Below, in pieces: positions 10,668 through 18,293 of a stretch of 35,369 nt of DNA (the stretch's first letter is position 1; each line of letters begins with the position of its first letter). Under the pieces are notes generated by a model. The model saw only the letters and a list, made by a program, of their open reading frames with translations. It made no database searches and had not been told where the DNA came from. Source of the DNA: Sphingomonadales bacterium (lineage in GTDB: Bacteria > Pseudomonadota > Alphaproteobacteria > Sphingomonadales > Sphingomonadaceae). The stretch lies in the NCBI GenBank assembly GCA_027485735.1, contig JAIXQM010000120.1, forward strand, positions 1 through 35,369, in the 5' to 3' direction. The position numbers and the translations under genes are program-made.

Positions 10668-11249
10668 ATGACCAGCCGGATCGACATTCATCCCACCGCC
10701 TTCGTGCACCCATCGGCCCAGATCTATGGCCATGTCTCCATCGGGCCGCACGCCAGCATCTGGTGCAACGCGGTGATCCGTGCCGAAACCGCCCATGTCG
10801 AAATCCACGAAGGGGCGAACGTGCAGGATTTCGTGATGATCCACACCGATCCGGGCAAGCCCACGATCGTTGGCGCCTATACCAGTGTGACCCACCATGT
10901 GACGCTGCACGGTTGTCAGGTGGGCGATCATTGCCTAATCGGCATCAACGCCACGGTGTACAATGGCGCGGTGGTGGGCAGCGGCTCCATCGTGGGCCAG
11001 CATGCCTATCTGAAGGATCGGTTCGAGGCGCCGGAGAACAGCATCATTGTCGGCAGCCCAGCCAAGGTGATCGCCACCCGCAACAACCGCCTGCCCAACC
11101 GCATCAACGCCGAATTCTACATGCGCAATGCCGAATGCTACCGCGTCGGCAATCACCGTGCCTGGGCCGGGCCGGATTTCGAGGCCTGGTTTGCCGCCAC
11201 CATGCAGCGCTTGCAGGGCGAGTATGCACAAGCCGCCACTGGCGCGTAG
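10668..11249 (+). CDS. Gamma-carbonic anhydrase-like hexapeptide-repeat protein
   Basis: The 193-residue protein is a left-handed beta-helix of hexapeptide repeats (about 5-145), followed by a C-terminal helix. Metal-site histidines of gamma-class carbonic anhydrases can be placed at the MIHTD segment and at the two histidines five residues apart in THHVTLHGC; the hallmark GQHAYLKD and VVGSPAKVI segments are present. The family forms trimers with zinc at subunit interfaces. Members include true carbonic anhydrases and others (PaaY, CaiE, YrdA) with poorly defined roles, so activity is not assured. The ATG follows GGGG by about five bases. It starts 54 bases after mlaC and is followed 25 bases later by the DUF4170 gene. 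Confidence 0.86.
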   Translation: MTSRIDIHPTAFVHPSAQIYGHVSIGPHASIWCNAVIRAETAHVEIHEGANVQDFVMIHTDPGKPTIVGAYTSVTHHVTLHGCQVGDHCLIGINATVYNGAVVGSGSIVGQHAYLKDRFEAPENSIIVGSPAKVIATRNNRLPNRINAEFYMRNAECYRVGNHRAWAGPDFEAWFAATMQRLQGEYAQAATGA

Positions 11250-11274
11250 CTGAGTCTGCGGTTAGACGCCGCGC

Positions 11275-11487
11275 ATGAGCAAATTGCATCTGGTTTTTGG
11301 TGGCCGCGTGGCCGATCCGCAGGGCGTCGATTTCATCGATCCGGCCAATCTCGACGTTGTCGGCGTCTTTCCCGATTTCAAGAGCGCGGAGACCGCCTGG
11401 CGCTCTGCCGCCCAACGCACGGTTGACGATGCGACGATGAAATATGTCGTTGTCCACCTGCACAGGTTGCTGCAGCCCGACAGCTGA
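11275..11487 (+). CDS. Small DUF4170-family protein
   Basis: The 70-residue protein reads as one compact alpha/beta unit with no signal or membrane segment. It has an N-terminal strand (LHLVFGGRV), a VDFIDPANLDVVGVFPDF core, a helix (AETAWRSAAQRTV) and a closing strand (MKYVVVHLHRLL). This arrangement matches the short DUF4170 proteins common in Alphaproteobacteria. The function is unknown. It sits between the carbonic-anhydrase-like gene and the acyl-CoA synthetase. Given its small size, the coding call is supported by clear third-position codon bias and by the family resemblance. Confidence 0.75.
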   Translation: MSKLHLVFGGRVADPQGVDFIDPANLDVVGVFPDFKSAETAWRSAAQRTVDDATMKYVVVHLHRLLQPDS

Positions 11488-11496
11488 GCCGCTTCA

Positions 11497-11516
11497 CTCC
11501 CCTTCCATAAGGGAGG
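11497..11516. terminator. Hairpin after the DUF4170 gene, possible terminator
   Basis: CTCCCCTT and AAGGGAGG flank a four-base loop (CCAT). The stem has one C-A mismatch and one wobble pair. It lies ten bases after the DUF4170 stop and about 50 before the acyl-CoA synthetase start. No T-run follows, so termination is uncertain; a small dispersed repeat is another reading. Confidence 0.35.
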
Positions 11517-11566
11517 CTGTCGCATGTTCCCTGCTGCCCTAGACTGAACGGCGGGGAGTATTAGAC

Positions 11567-13132
11567 ATGCCGCAAGAGCTGAGCTTTGGTGCTATTCTCG
11601 AATCCGTAGTGGCCACGCTGGATCCGGCACAGCCGGCGCTGGTGCATGGCGACACGCGGCGCAGCTGGGGCGAAGTCGCCCAGCGCAGCGCCAGCTTGGC
11701 CGCCGCAATGCTGGCAGGTGGTGCCGTTGCCGGCGATCGCTGTGCACTCCTCATGCGCAACAGCGCCGAATATGCCGAAGCCATGATCGCCTGCCTGCGG
11801 GCGCGGCTGGTGCATGTGAACGTCAACTATCGCTATACCGGCGAAGAGCTGTGGTACATCCTCGACAACAGCGATGCCGCCGTGTGCGTGTACGATGCCG
11901 AATTCGCGCCGCTGGTGGATTCGATCCGCAGCCGGTTGCCCACCAAGGTGTGGATTCAGCTGGGCGACGACACGCCGGCCTTTGCGCAGGATTTCGAAGC
12001 CACAGCGAGCGCCGGCCACAGCCTGCCGTCGCAGGATCATCAACCCACCGACATGCTGTTCATCTACACCGGCGGCACCACGGGCCTGCCAAAGGGCGTG
12101 ATGTGGGATCAGGCAGCGCTGTGGGGCCTGATGAACCCCGGCGTGGAGCCGGCGCAGATCCATGATGTGGCGGCGCTCACGGCCGATCTGAAGGCCGGGG
12201 TTGGCCGCCGCAAGGCCCTCATCCTGCCGCCGCTGATGCACGGCACCGGGCTGATCGTCGCGCTGGGCACATTGTGCCGGGGCGGCACGCTGGTCACCCT
12301 GCCCGGCGCCAATTTCGATCCAGGCGATGCCACCATAACCTGCGCACGCGAGGGCTGCGATTATGTGGTGATCGTCGGCGATGCCTTTGCCCGCCCGATC
12401 CTCAAGGCGCTGGATGCCGGCATTGGCAGCATTGGCACGGTAGAGATCATGATCTCGTCGGGCACTATGTGGTCGCCGGAGGTCAAGGCCGGGCTGCTCA
12501 GCCATGCGCCGAACCTGATGATCGTGGATTCCCTCGGCTCTTCCGAAGGCCTTGGCCTCGGCGCCGCCGCCCAGACCAAGGACAATGCCGGCGCACCGAC
12601 CAAGTTCATGGCCGATGGCAACACGCTGATCATCGGTGATGACATGAAGCCGGTGCCGTCCGGCACCATGGGCCGCATCGCGCGCGGGGGCCTGATCCCG
12701 CGTGGGTATTGGAAGGACCCGGTGAAGAGCGCCGCGACCTTCCCGGAAATCGATGGCAAGCGCTATTCCATTCCCGGCGATTTCGCCATTATCGAGGAAG
12801 ACGGCAGTTTCACCCTCTTGGGTCGCGGCAGCCAGTGCATCAACACCGGCGGCGAGAAGGTGTTCCCCGAAGAAGTGGAAGAAACGCTGAAAACCCACGC
12901 CGCCATCGATGATGCGCTGGTGTTCGGCCTGCCCGATGAAAAATGGGGCCAGTGCGTGACCGCCGTGGTGGAAGCTCATGCCCCGGTGGACGTGGAAGAA
13001 CTGCGCGCTCACGTGCGCCAGCACCTGGCCGGCTACAAGACGCCCAAGACGGTGCACATTGTCAAAAAGGTGCCCCGCGCGCCCAACGGCAAAGCGGATT
13101 ATGCCGCGGCCAAGGCGATGGTAACAGGCTGA
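11567..13132 (+). CDS. Acyl-CoA synthetase (AMP-forming), FadD19/FadD3-like
   Basis: The 521-residue protein belongs to the ANL superfamily of adenylating enzymes. The phosphate-binding loop is YTGGTTGLPKGVMW (167-180), the form seen in FadD19-type and related synthetases. Further motifs are LPPLMHGTG, the adenine-binding LGSSEGLGLG, the hinge region GRGSQCINTGGEKVFPEEVE, and the C-terminal catalytic lysine Lys509 in NGKADY. It activates a carboxylic acid with ATP and joins it to CoA in the cytoplasm; the acid cannot be read from sequence, and a branched, cyclic or medium-chain substrate is possible. The ATG is preceded by GGGGAG about eight bases upstream. It is the last plus-strand gene before a strong hairpin shared with rpmE. 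Confidence 0.88.
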   Translation: MPQELSFGAILESVVATLDPAQPALVHGDTRRSWGEVAQRSASLAAAMLAGGAVAGDRCALLMRNSAEYAEAMIACLRARLVHVNVNYRYTGEELWYILDNSDAAVCVYDAEFAPLVDSIRSRLPTKVWIQLGDDTPAFAQDFEATASAGHSLPSQDHQPTDMLFIYTGGTTGLPKGVMWDQAALWGLMNPGVEPAQIHDVAALTADLKAGVGRRKALILPPLMHGTGLIVALGTLCRGGTLVTLPGANFDPGDATITCAREGCDYVVIVGDAFARPILKALDAGIGSIGTVEIMISSGTMWSPEVKAGLLSHAPNLMIVDSLGSSEGLGLGAAAQTKDNAGAPTKFMADGNTLIIGDDMKPVPSGTMGRIARGGLIPRGYWKDPVKSAATFPEIDGKRYSIPGDFAIIEEDGSFTLLGRGSQCINTGGEKVFPEEVEETLKTHAAIDDALVFGLPDEKWGQCVTAVVEAHAPVDVEELRAHVRQHLAGYKTPKTVHIVKKVPRAPNGKADYAAAKAMVTG

Positions 13133-13137
13133 AACGA

Positions 13138-13167
13138 AAAAGGGCGGCCCCTGCGGACCGCCCTTTT
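13138..13167. terminator. Bidirectional intrinsic terminator between the acyl-CoA synthetase and rpmE
   Basis: AAAAGGGCGG (13138-13147) and CCGCCCTTTT (13158-13167) form a perfect ten-base stem around a ten-base loop. On either strand the GC stem ends in T residues. It starts five bases after the synthetase stop and lies 22 bases beyond the rpmE stop, so it can terminate both convergent genes. Confidence 0.88.
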
Positions 13168-13189
13168 CACATCAGCTTGATCGACTGAC

Positions 13190-13420
13190 TTATTTCTTGC
13201 CCAGACCAAAGCTGGCGAAACGCTTATTGAAGCGCGCCACCTGGCCGCCGGCATCGAGCATGCGGCCGCTGCCACCGGTCCACGCCGGGTGGCTGGTCGG
13301 ATCGATTTCCAGGTTCATCGTGTCCCCTTCCTTACCCCAGGTCGTGCGGGTCTGGTAGGTGGTGCCATCGGTCATCTTGACGGTGATGCTGTGGTAAGCG
13401 GGATGGATGCCGGACTTCAT
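13190..13420 (-). CDS. rpmE: 50S ribosomal protein L31, zinc-independent form
   Basis: The 76-residue protein matches bacterial L31: [20 protein letters not shown], then [17 protein letters not shown], then SHPAWTGG and GRVxxF-like VARFNKRF. There are no cysteines, so it lacks the CxxC zinc ribbon of C+ L31 proteins and is the C- form usual in Alphaproteobacteria. L31 sits at the intersubunit bridge. The ATG at 13420 has AAGGA seven bases upstream; a longer in-frame start (13504) adds residues that are not part of L31. It is transcribed divergently from the B12 riboswitch and converges on the acyl-CoA synthetase. Confidence 0.96.
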   Translation of the reverse strand: MKSGIHPAYHSITVKMTDGTTYQTRTTWGKEGDTMNLEIDPTSHPAWTGGSGRMLDAGGQVARFNKRFASFGLGKK

Positions 13421-13438
13421 GATGGTTTCCTTCGGTGC

Positions 13439-13458
13439 GGACCGGTTCCGACCGGCCC
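13439..13458 (-). promoter_or_regulatory. Hairpin in the rpmE leader
   Basis: On the minus strand GGGCCGGT-CGGA-ACCGGTCC forms an eight-base stem with one mismatch and a four-base loop, about 18 bases upstream of the rpmE start and just upstream of its ribosome site. Ribosomal protein leaders often carry regulatory hairpins, but nothing here proves a role. Confidence 0.35.
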
Positions 13459-13486
13459 TGGAAAATTGAACGCGCGGCATAGCGGC

Positions 13487-13516
13487 TTGACCGCCCGATT
13501 GCAACAGGCGTAACCC
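13487..13516 (+). promoter_or_regulatory. Candidate sigma-70-like promoter upstream of the B12 riboswitch
   Basis: TTGACC at 13487-13492 and TAACCC at 13511-13516 are 18 bases apart. The -35 match is good and the -10 match is weak. It is placed where a promoter for the riboswitch transcript is expected, a few bases before the aptamer begins. This is inference from position and partial consensus. Confidence 0.35.
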
Positions 13517-13524
13517 TGCACCCG

Positions 13525-13696
13525 AACGGTGCCCGCCCTGACCGGCGGGAGAATAGGGAAGCCGGTGTGAATCCGGCGCTGTGCCCGCAACTGTAAGCGG
13601 CCAGCTGATGCTTCACATGCCACTGGGCAACCGGGCCGCCGGTTTTCTGGGAAGGCGAAGCACCAGCGCCATGAGCCGCAAGCCAGGAGACCTGCC
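13525..13696 (+). ncRNA. Adenosylcobalamin (B12) riboswitch aptamer controlling btuB
   Basis: The conserved blocks of the cobalamin aptamer appear in order: an early CGGTGCC segment, GGGAA followed by GCCGGTG (13556-13567), GAATCCGGC (13569-13577), GCCCGCAACTGTAAGCGG (13583-13600), the GCCACTGGG segment (13619-13627), and the B12 box AGCCAGGAGACCTGCC (13681-13696). Its placement directly upstream of a TonB-dependent receptor and a BtuFCD-type transporter fits perfectly. Bound cobalamin is expected to switch the operon off. Boundaries are approximate because the closing stem was not folded by program. This region, with the leader to 13854, fills the only gap over 300 bases in the window. Confidence 0.96.
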
Positions 13697-13781
13697 GTTC
13701 CGTCCGTGGCCACTCGTGGCCGCTGGCGGTCGCCCCATGCCTGCCGGGACCAGCGGTGCGTGAGACTGGAGAGCAACCGCT

Positions 13782-13845
13782 CTTTCGTTTGTGGCGACTT
13801 CGTGTCGCCAACCTGTGCCCGGCATCCGTCCGGGCCGAACGAAAG
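13782..13845 (+). promoter_or_regulatory. Candidate expression platform: RBS-masking helix with two inner hairpins
   Basis: CTTTCGTT (13782-13789) is perfectly complementary to AACGAAAG (13838-13845), the only purine-rich ribosome-site candidate before the btuB ATG (13855). Between them lie two hairpins: TGGCGAC/GTCGCCA around TTCGT (13792-13810) and GCCCGG/CCGGGC (13817-13835). Together they would form a three-way junction that hides the ribosome site. The complementarity is seen directly; the regulatory role is inferred. Confidence 0.5.
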
Positions 13846-13854
13846 TCCGTGTCC

Positions 13855-15762
13855 ATGCTTCCGCTTATCGTGCTCGCCAGCCAGGCCGCCATTGCCGCCA
13901 CGCCGGCCCCACCTAACAGTCAGCCCATCTTCATTCGTGAAACAGCCGCGCCCTTCACTGTTACCGCCAGCCGCAGCACCATCCGCCTCGCTGAAACCGG
14001 CATCAGCATCAGCCAGATCACCCTGCCACAGGTCGAAAGCCTGCAATTGCCGCTGGTGAAGGATTACCTTACGCTCATTCCCGGCGTGGCCGTCGCCCAG
14101 ACCGGGCCGCTTGGCGCACAGACGCAAATCCGCATCCGCGGTGCCGAAGCCAATCACAGCATCAGCTTCATCGATGGCATCGAGATGAACGATCCCGCCT
14201 CATCAGGTGAGTTTCGCATCGATACGCTGTTGAGCCACGGCGTCGAGCGCATCGAAGTGCTGCGCGGGCCGCAATCGGCGCTGTGGGGCAGCCAGGCCAT
14301 CGGCGGCGTGATCAGCATCACCACCCGTGCGCCAGTGCGCGGCACCGAAGTATATGGCGAACTGCAAGGCGGCAGCCTGGGCACGGTGCGCGGCGGCATG
14401 GGCGGCGGCTGGGCCGGCGACACACTGGCGGTGAGCGCACAACTCTCCGGCCTGTCCACCGATGGGTACGACATTGCGCGCAGCAATGGCGACAAGGATG
14501 GTTATGAGAATGTCACCGCGCATGGCCGCATCGAATGGCGGGCAGTACCAGAGCTTACGCTGCTGCTGGTGGGCCGCCATCAGGATTCAACGTCGCGCTT
14601 TGACGGTTTCAACTTCGTCACTGGCGTACCGCGCGATGAGCCGCTGTCGACCAACAGCCGCCAGACCGCTCTGCGTGCCGAAGCGGCGCTGGCGTTGCTG
14701 GACGGCCAGTGGACAACGCGGGCCAGTTTCATGGGCGTGCGCGCCGACAACATCAACCGGCGGGCCGGCAATTTCCAGAACCGCAGCGATGGTGAGCGTG
14801 ATCTGTTCCGCCTGCAATCAACCGGGCGCATCCAGACGGCGAACGTGACCCATAATCTGACGGCTGCGCTGGACGTGGAGACGGAACGCTTCACCAGCAG
14901 CGATGCCAACGCCCAGGCCGCATCCAACCAGCGCCAACGCCGCCGCCAGACCAGCATGGTGGGTGAATATCGGTTGAGCACCAGCAATGGCCTGTCCGCT
15001 GGCGCCGCCTTGCGCCACGACATGAACGACCGTTTTGCCGATGCCACTACGGTGCGTTTCGACGCCGTGGCGGCGATTGGCGATGTGCGCCTGCACGCCG
15101 CATTCGGCACAGGCATCGCCGATCCCACCTTCTTCGATCAATTCGGCTTTTTCCCCGGATCGTTCCAGGGCAACCCCAATCTGGTGCCGGAACGCAGCCG
15201 CAGTGTGGAGGCCGGCATCGGCTGGGCCGCGGATGGCCACAGTGTTGATATCACCATGTTTGATGCCAATCTCACCAGCGAGATCATCGGCACCTTCAAC
15301 AGCACGACCTTCATTGCCGGGGTGGCCAATGCCAGCGGCCGCAGCAGCCGCCGCGGGGTGGAAGTTGCCGGGCGGGCCGAACTGGCCAAGGGGCTGGTGC
15401 TGAACGCCAGCTACACCTTCCTGGATGCCAGCCAGCAGCAGACGGCGGGCACGGCCCTGGTGCGCGAAGTGCGAAGGCCGCGTCATTCGGGTAGCGTCGC
15501 GCTCAATTACAGCAGCCGGCAATTCGATCTGTCTGCCGCCGCCGCCATCACAGGTGCACGCGGTGACACGGATTTTGCCCGCTTCGTGCCCGTCACTCTG
15601 CCCGCCTACACGTTGCTCACGCTGGCCGGTGCCTGGCACATCAGCCCCCGTATCGATCTGACTGCACGGGTGGAGAACGCGCTGGATGCCAGCCAGGTCG
15701 ACGTTTTCGCCTATCGCGGGCCGGGCCTTACGGCCCACGGCGGCATAAGGTTCCGGCTTTGA
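13855..15762 (+). CDS. btuB: TonB-dependent vitamin B12 receptor
   Basis: The 635-residue outer-membrane receptor has a short signal peptide (MLPLIVLASQAAIAA) and a TonB-box-like PFTVTAS near residue 33. Its plug domain (about 45-160) contains LIPGVAVAQTG, the IRIRGAEANHSI and FIDGIEMND segments, VERIEVLRGPQSALWGSQAI and GGVISITTR; a 22-strand-type barrel with alternating residues follows and ends GGIRFRL. The final residue is Leu rather than the more common Phe. It imports cobalamin using energy from TonB-ExbBD. The ATG at 13855 is chosen because it opens the signal peptide; the reading frame stays open upstream to 13756 but that part is riboswitch leader. The riboswitch and the btuFCD genes behind it make the substrate assignment firm. 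Its stop overlaps the start of btuF (TGATG). Confidence 0.93.
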   Translation: MLPLIVLASQAAIAATPAPPNSQPIFIRETAAPFTVTASRSTIRLAETGISISQITLPQVESLQLPLVKDYLTLIPGVAVAQTGPLGAQTQIRIRGAEANHSISFIDGIEMNDPASSGEFRIDTLLSHGVERIEVLRGPQSALWGSQAIGGVISITTRAPVRGTEVYGELQGGSLGTVRGGMGGGWAGDTLAVSAQLSGLSTDGYDIARSNGDKDGYENVTAHGRIEWRAVPELTLLLVGRHQDSTSRFDGFNFVTGVPRDEPLSTNSRQTALRAEAALALLDGQWTTRASFMGVRADNINRRAGNFQNRSDGERDLFRLQSTGRIQTANVTHNLTAALDVETERFTSSDANAQAASNQRQRRRQTSMVGEYRLSTSNGLSAGAALRHDMNDRFADATTVRFDAVAAIGDVRLHAAFGTGIADPTFFDQFGFFPGSFQGNPNLVPERSRSVEAGIGWAADGHSVDITMFDANLTSEIIGTFNSTTFIAGVANASGRSSRRGVEVAGRAELAKGLVLNASYTFLDASQQQTAGTALVREVRRPRHSGSVALNYSSRQFDLSAAAAITGARGDTDFARFVPVTLPAYTLLTLAGAWHISPRIDLTARVENALDASQVDVFAYRGPGLTAHGGIRFRL

Positions 15763-16625
15763 TGCAGGCGCCTGCACCCCGTTCCCCGTCATGCTGGCGC
15801 AGGCCAGCATTCACCGTTGAGCGGGGTGTGCCATTGGCCACGGCTTGGGCGCTTGCGGCGCGATGGATGCTGGCCTGCGCCAGCATGACAACGGGGGCAG
15901 TGGGTGCCGCCACCCCTGCGCGCGTCGTTAGCCTCAACCTGTGCACGGATGAATATCTGCTGCTCACTGCGCGCGCTCGCCAGATCGCAAGCATCAGCCG
16001 GCTTGGCGCTGACGAACAGGAAAGCCCGCTGGCCAGGCAGGCGCGTGGACTTGCCACCAATTCCGGCCGGCTGAGCGAGGTCATCGAACAGCGGCCTGAT
16101 CTGGTGCTGACCATGGGCCATGATCCGCAAGCCGTCGCGCTGGCGGCACGGCTGCGGATCAGGCTGATCGCCCTGCCCTACCCCACCAGCCCTGCGGCAG
16201 TGGTGGCACAGGTGCAGCAGGTCGCCGCCTTGGTGGGCAATACGCCTGCGGGTACCGAATTTACTGCCCGTGTTGCCGCGCTCACGGCCTCTGCACCAAA
16301 GGCGCAACCCGGCCTGATGATTGGCGGCAGCGGACTGGCCCCTGCAATGGACGGGTTGGCCGCCGGCTGGCTGCGGCTGGCCGGCATAGCGCAGCAACAG
16401 GGCGGACAGATCAGCCTGGAACGTCTGTTGGTGCGGCCGCCGCCGATCCTGATCCGCAATGTCTATCGGCGCGGGCAATTGTCTGGCCCGCAGGCGTGGA
16501 GTCAGCACCCGGCGCTGCGCCAGTTGCGCGTCACCCAAGTGGAGGCCGATGGCCGCGCCTTTCTGTGTGGCGGCGCCGCGATGCCGGCAGAAATTGCCCG
16601 GCTGCGAAAGGCGCTGGCCACATGA
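15762..16625 (+). CDS. btuF: Cobalamin ABC transporter substrate-binding protein (BtuF-like) with a repeat-derived leader
   Basis: From residue 50 on, the protein is a BtuF/FepB-type class III binding protein: ARVVSLNLCTDEYLLL, IASISRLGADEQESP, SEVIEQRPDLVLTM, a long linking helix (VVAQVQQVAALVG) and a C-terminal lobe. It should bind cobalamin in the periplasm and deliver it to BtuCD. The start at 15762 overlaps the btuB stop. Residues 1-49 are odd: residues 9-17 and 36-43 are encoded by the two arms of an inverted repeat (15784-15896), and the only signal-like stretch is AWALAARWMLACASMTTGAV (28-47). No ribosome site supports the internal GTG (15828) or ATG (15867) starts. Export may therefore depend on this improvised leader, or be lost. 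Length from 15762 is 287 residues. Confidence 0.82.
   Translation: MQAPAPRSPSCWRRPAFTVERGVPLATAWALAARWMLACASMTTGAVGAATPARVVSLNLCTDEYLLLTARARQIASISRLGADEQESPLARQARGLATNSGRLSEVIEQRPDLVLTMGHDPQAVALAARLRIRLIALPYPTSPAAVVAQVQQVAALVGNTPAGTEFTARVAALTASAPKAQPGLMIGGSGLAPAMDGLAAGWLRLAGIAQQQGGQISLERLLVRPPPILIRNVYRRGQLSGPQAWSQHPALRQLRVTQVEADGRAFLCGGAAMPAEIARLRKALAT
15784..15896. repeat. Paired inverted repeat of REP type inside the btuF 5' region
   Basis: GTCATGCTGGCGCAGGCCAG followed by CAT (15788-15810) recurs as its exact reverse complement at 15867-15889, so the two 23-base arms are perfect inverted copies separated by 56 bases. Each arm is itself a hairpin (ATGCTGGC, four-base loop, GCCAGCAT). Outer flanks CCCCG and CGGGG extend the symmetry. 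Hairpin-in-arm pairs of this kind are the hallmark of REP/REPIN-type or small MITE-like elements. Only this pair was noticed in the window. Confidence 0.85.
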
Positions 16626-17560
16626 GGACAGGCCTCGCCCTGCTCTGTGCCGTGCTGGCACTGGCCTCGCTGGCGCTGGGGCCGGTCGATCTTGCGGCGC
16701 TGTGGGCACGCGATCCCGAACTGGCGCGCAGCCTGTTCATCGAATTGCGGCTGCCGCGCACGGGCCTGGCGCTGCTGATCGGGGCCGGGCTGGGTGCATC
16801 CGGAGCAGCGGCACAGGCACTGTTTCGCAATCCGCTGGCGTCGCCCGATGTGCTGGGGCCATCCAGCGGTGCGGCGCTGGGCGCGGTGCTGGCCGGTTAT
16901 TTCCTCGGTGCCGGGGTGATCGGTATGGCGATGGGTGGCTTGGCAGGGGCCGGATTGTCTCTCCTGCTGTTGCTGGCGCTGGCAGGCCGCGGCGCCGGTG
17001 CAACGCGGCTGGTGCTGGCCGGCGTCGCCGTTTCCATGCTGCTTGGCGTTGCCATCAACCTGGCACTCAGCCTCGCGCCGTCGCCCTTCGCGCTTTATGA
17101 TCTGATGTTCTGGCTGATGGGCAGCCTGAATGACCGCAGCCTGCCGCAACTGGCGCTGGCGGCGCCCCTCATCCTGATCGGCATCATTCTGCTGCTGCGC
17201 GCTGCCCCGGCGCTGGACACATTGGCGCTGGGGGAAGAGGTGGCGCAATCGCTGGGCGTTGGTCTCTCTGCTGTGCAGGCGCGCGTGGTGCTCGCCATCG
17301 CGCTGGCGACCGGTGCCGGCGTGGCGGTGGCGGGCAGCATCGGCTTCATCGGCCTGATCGTGCCGCACCTCGTTCGCCCCTATGTCGGCCACCGCCCCGG
17401 CGCGGCAATCGCGCCTTCTGCGCTGGCCGGTGCGGCCCTCTTGAGCGCTGCGGACATCGCGGTGCGGTTGCTGCCGGCCGGGCTCGATCTCCGGCTGGGC
17501 GTGCTCACCGCCTTGATCGGCGCCCCCTTCTTCCTGTGCCTGATCATGGGGCGACGCTGA
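16622..17560 (+). CDS. btuC: Cobalamin ABC transporter permease (FecCD family)
   Basis: The 312-residue, strongly hydrophobic protein has about nine to ten membrane helices. FecCD-family signatures are ELRLPRTGLALLIGAGLGAS and QALFRNPLASPDVLGPSSGA near the N-terminus, LVLAGVAVSM, FWLMGSLN, the coupling-helix segment LGEEVAQSLGV, and GFIGLIVPHLVR. It forms the inner-membrane channel for cobalamin with BtuD. The ATG at 16622 overlaps the btuF stop (ATGA). The length is slightly short compared with E. coli BtuC, mainly at the N-terminus. In isolation it could be a siderophore permease; the riboswitch context makes it BtuC. Confidence 0.92.
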   Translation: MRTGLALLCAVLALASLALGPVDLAALWARDPELARSLFIELRLPRTGLALLIGAGLGASGAAAQALFRNPLASPDVLGPSSGAALGAVLAGYFLGAGVIGMAMGGLAGAGLSLLLLLALAGRGAGATRLVLAGVAVSMLLGVAINLALSLAPSPFALYDLMFWLMGSLNDRSLPQLALAAPLILIGIILLLRAAPALDTLALGEEVAQSLGVGLSAVQARVVLAIALATGAGVAVAGSIGFIGLIVPHLVRPYVGHRPGAAIAPSALAGAALLSAADIAVRLLPAGLDLRLGVLTALIGAPFFLCLIMGRR

Positions 17561-18261
17561 TGCTGGAAGCCATTGATCTCGCCCGCCCGCCGATGCTGGC
17601 GCCGACCAACCTGACGCTGCACCCCGGCCAGCTAACAGGCGTGATCGGCCCAAATGGCGCCGGCAAGACAACGCTGCTCAAGGCGCTGGCTGGGCTTTCG
17701 CGCGGGCCTGGAACGGTGCGGCTGGACGGGCAACCCTTCCGACCACACCCGCAGCGGCTGGCCTGGCTGCCAGCAAGCCGCGATGCCGTTTGGCCGATCC
17801 CGGCGGCCGCGTTGGTGCAGCTTGGCCTTGGTCCGGCGGCCGCGCCCGATCCGGCCGCGGTCTCCGCCGCGCTCAGCGCCTGTGATGCCTTGGCGCTGGC
17901 GCATCGCCCGGTGGCCCAGCTTTCCACCGGCGAACGCGCCCGGGTCTTGCTGGCACGCGCCATTGTGGCGCGGCCGGCGTGGCTGCTGCTTGATGAACCG
18001 ATCGCCAATCTCGATCCTGGACACCGGCTGGACGTGATGGCGTTGCTGGCGTCCGAAGCCGCGCGGGGCGCTGGCGTGGTGCTGGCGCTGCACGATCTTG
18101 ATCTGGCTCGGCGCTGTGACCGGCTGCTGTTGATTGCCAACGGCGCGGTGATCGCCGACGGCCCGCCGCATATGGTGTTGAACACGGACCAGCTTGGCCG
18201 TGTCTTTGGGGTTCAGCATGGTCCTGACGGTTGGGTTCGCTGCAGTCGCTTTGACCATTGA
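17560..18261 (+). CDS. btuD: Cobalamin ABC transporter ATP-binding protein
   Basis: The 233-residue ATPase has Walker [10 protein letters not shown] (30-38), the ABC signature LSTGE (121-125), Walker B WLLLDEP (141-147), a D-loop NLDPG and the switch histidine His178 in LALHDLD. It powers BtuC-mediated uptake at the cytoplasmic face of the inner membrane. The ATG overlaps the btuC stop (TGATG). It is shorter than typical FecE-type ATPases because the strands around the Q-loop are compact ([11 protein letters not shown]). The next gene, mccB, begins only about 30 bases after the stop. Confidence 0.92.
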   Translation: MLEAIDLARPPMLAPTNLTLHPGQLTGVIGPNGAGKTTLLKALAGLSRGPGTVRLDGQPFRPHPQRLAWLPASRDAVWPIPAAALVQLGLGPAAAPDPAAVSAALSACDALALAHRPVAQLSTGERARVLLARAIVARPAWLLLDEPIANLDPGHRLDVMALLASEAARGAGVVLALHDLDLARRCDRLLLIANGAVIADGPPHMVLNTDQLGRVFGVQHGPDGWVRCSRFDH

Positions 18262-18293
18262 GCGCATGGCCAACATCGGCCATACCCGCCAAC

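Noticed and set aside
11561..13057. Open frame of 498 codons on the minus strand across the acyl-CoA synthetase
   Set aside because: Antisense shadow; histidine/glycine/arginine-rich product without recognisable domains.
13332..14157. Minus-strand open frames over the riboswitch and the btuB start
   Set aside because: They overlap a highly structured RNA element and encode no recognisable protein.
15784..15896. A CRISPR repeat pair or an insertion sequence end
   Set aside because: There are only two arms, in inverted not direct orientation, with no spacers, transposase or target duplication seen; a REP-type pair is the better reading.
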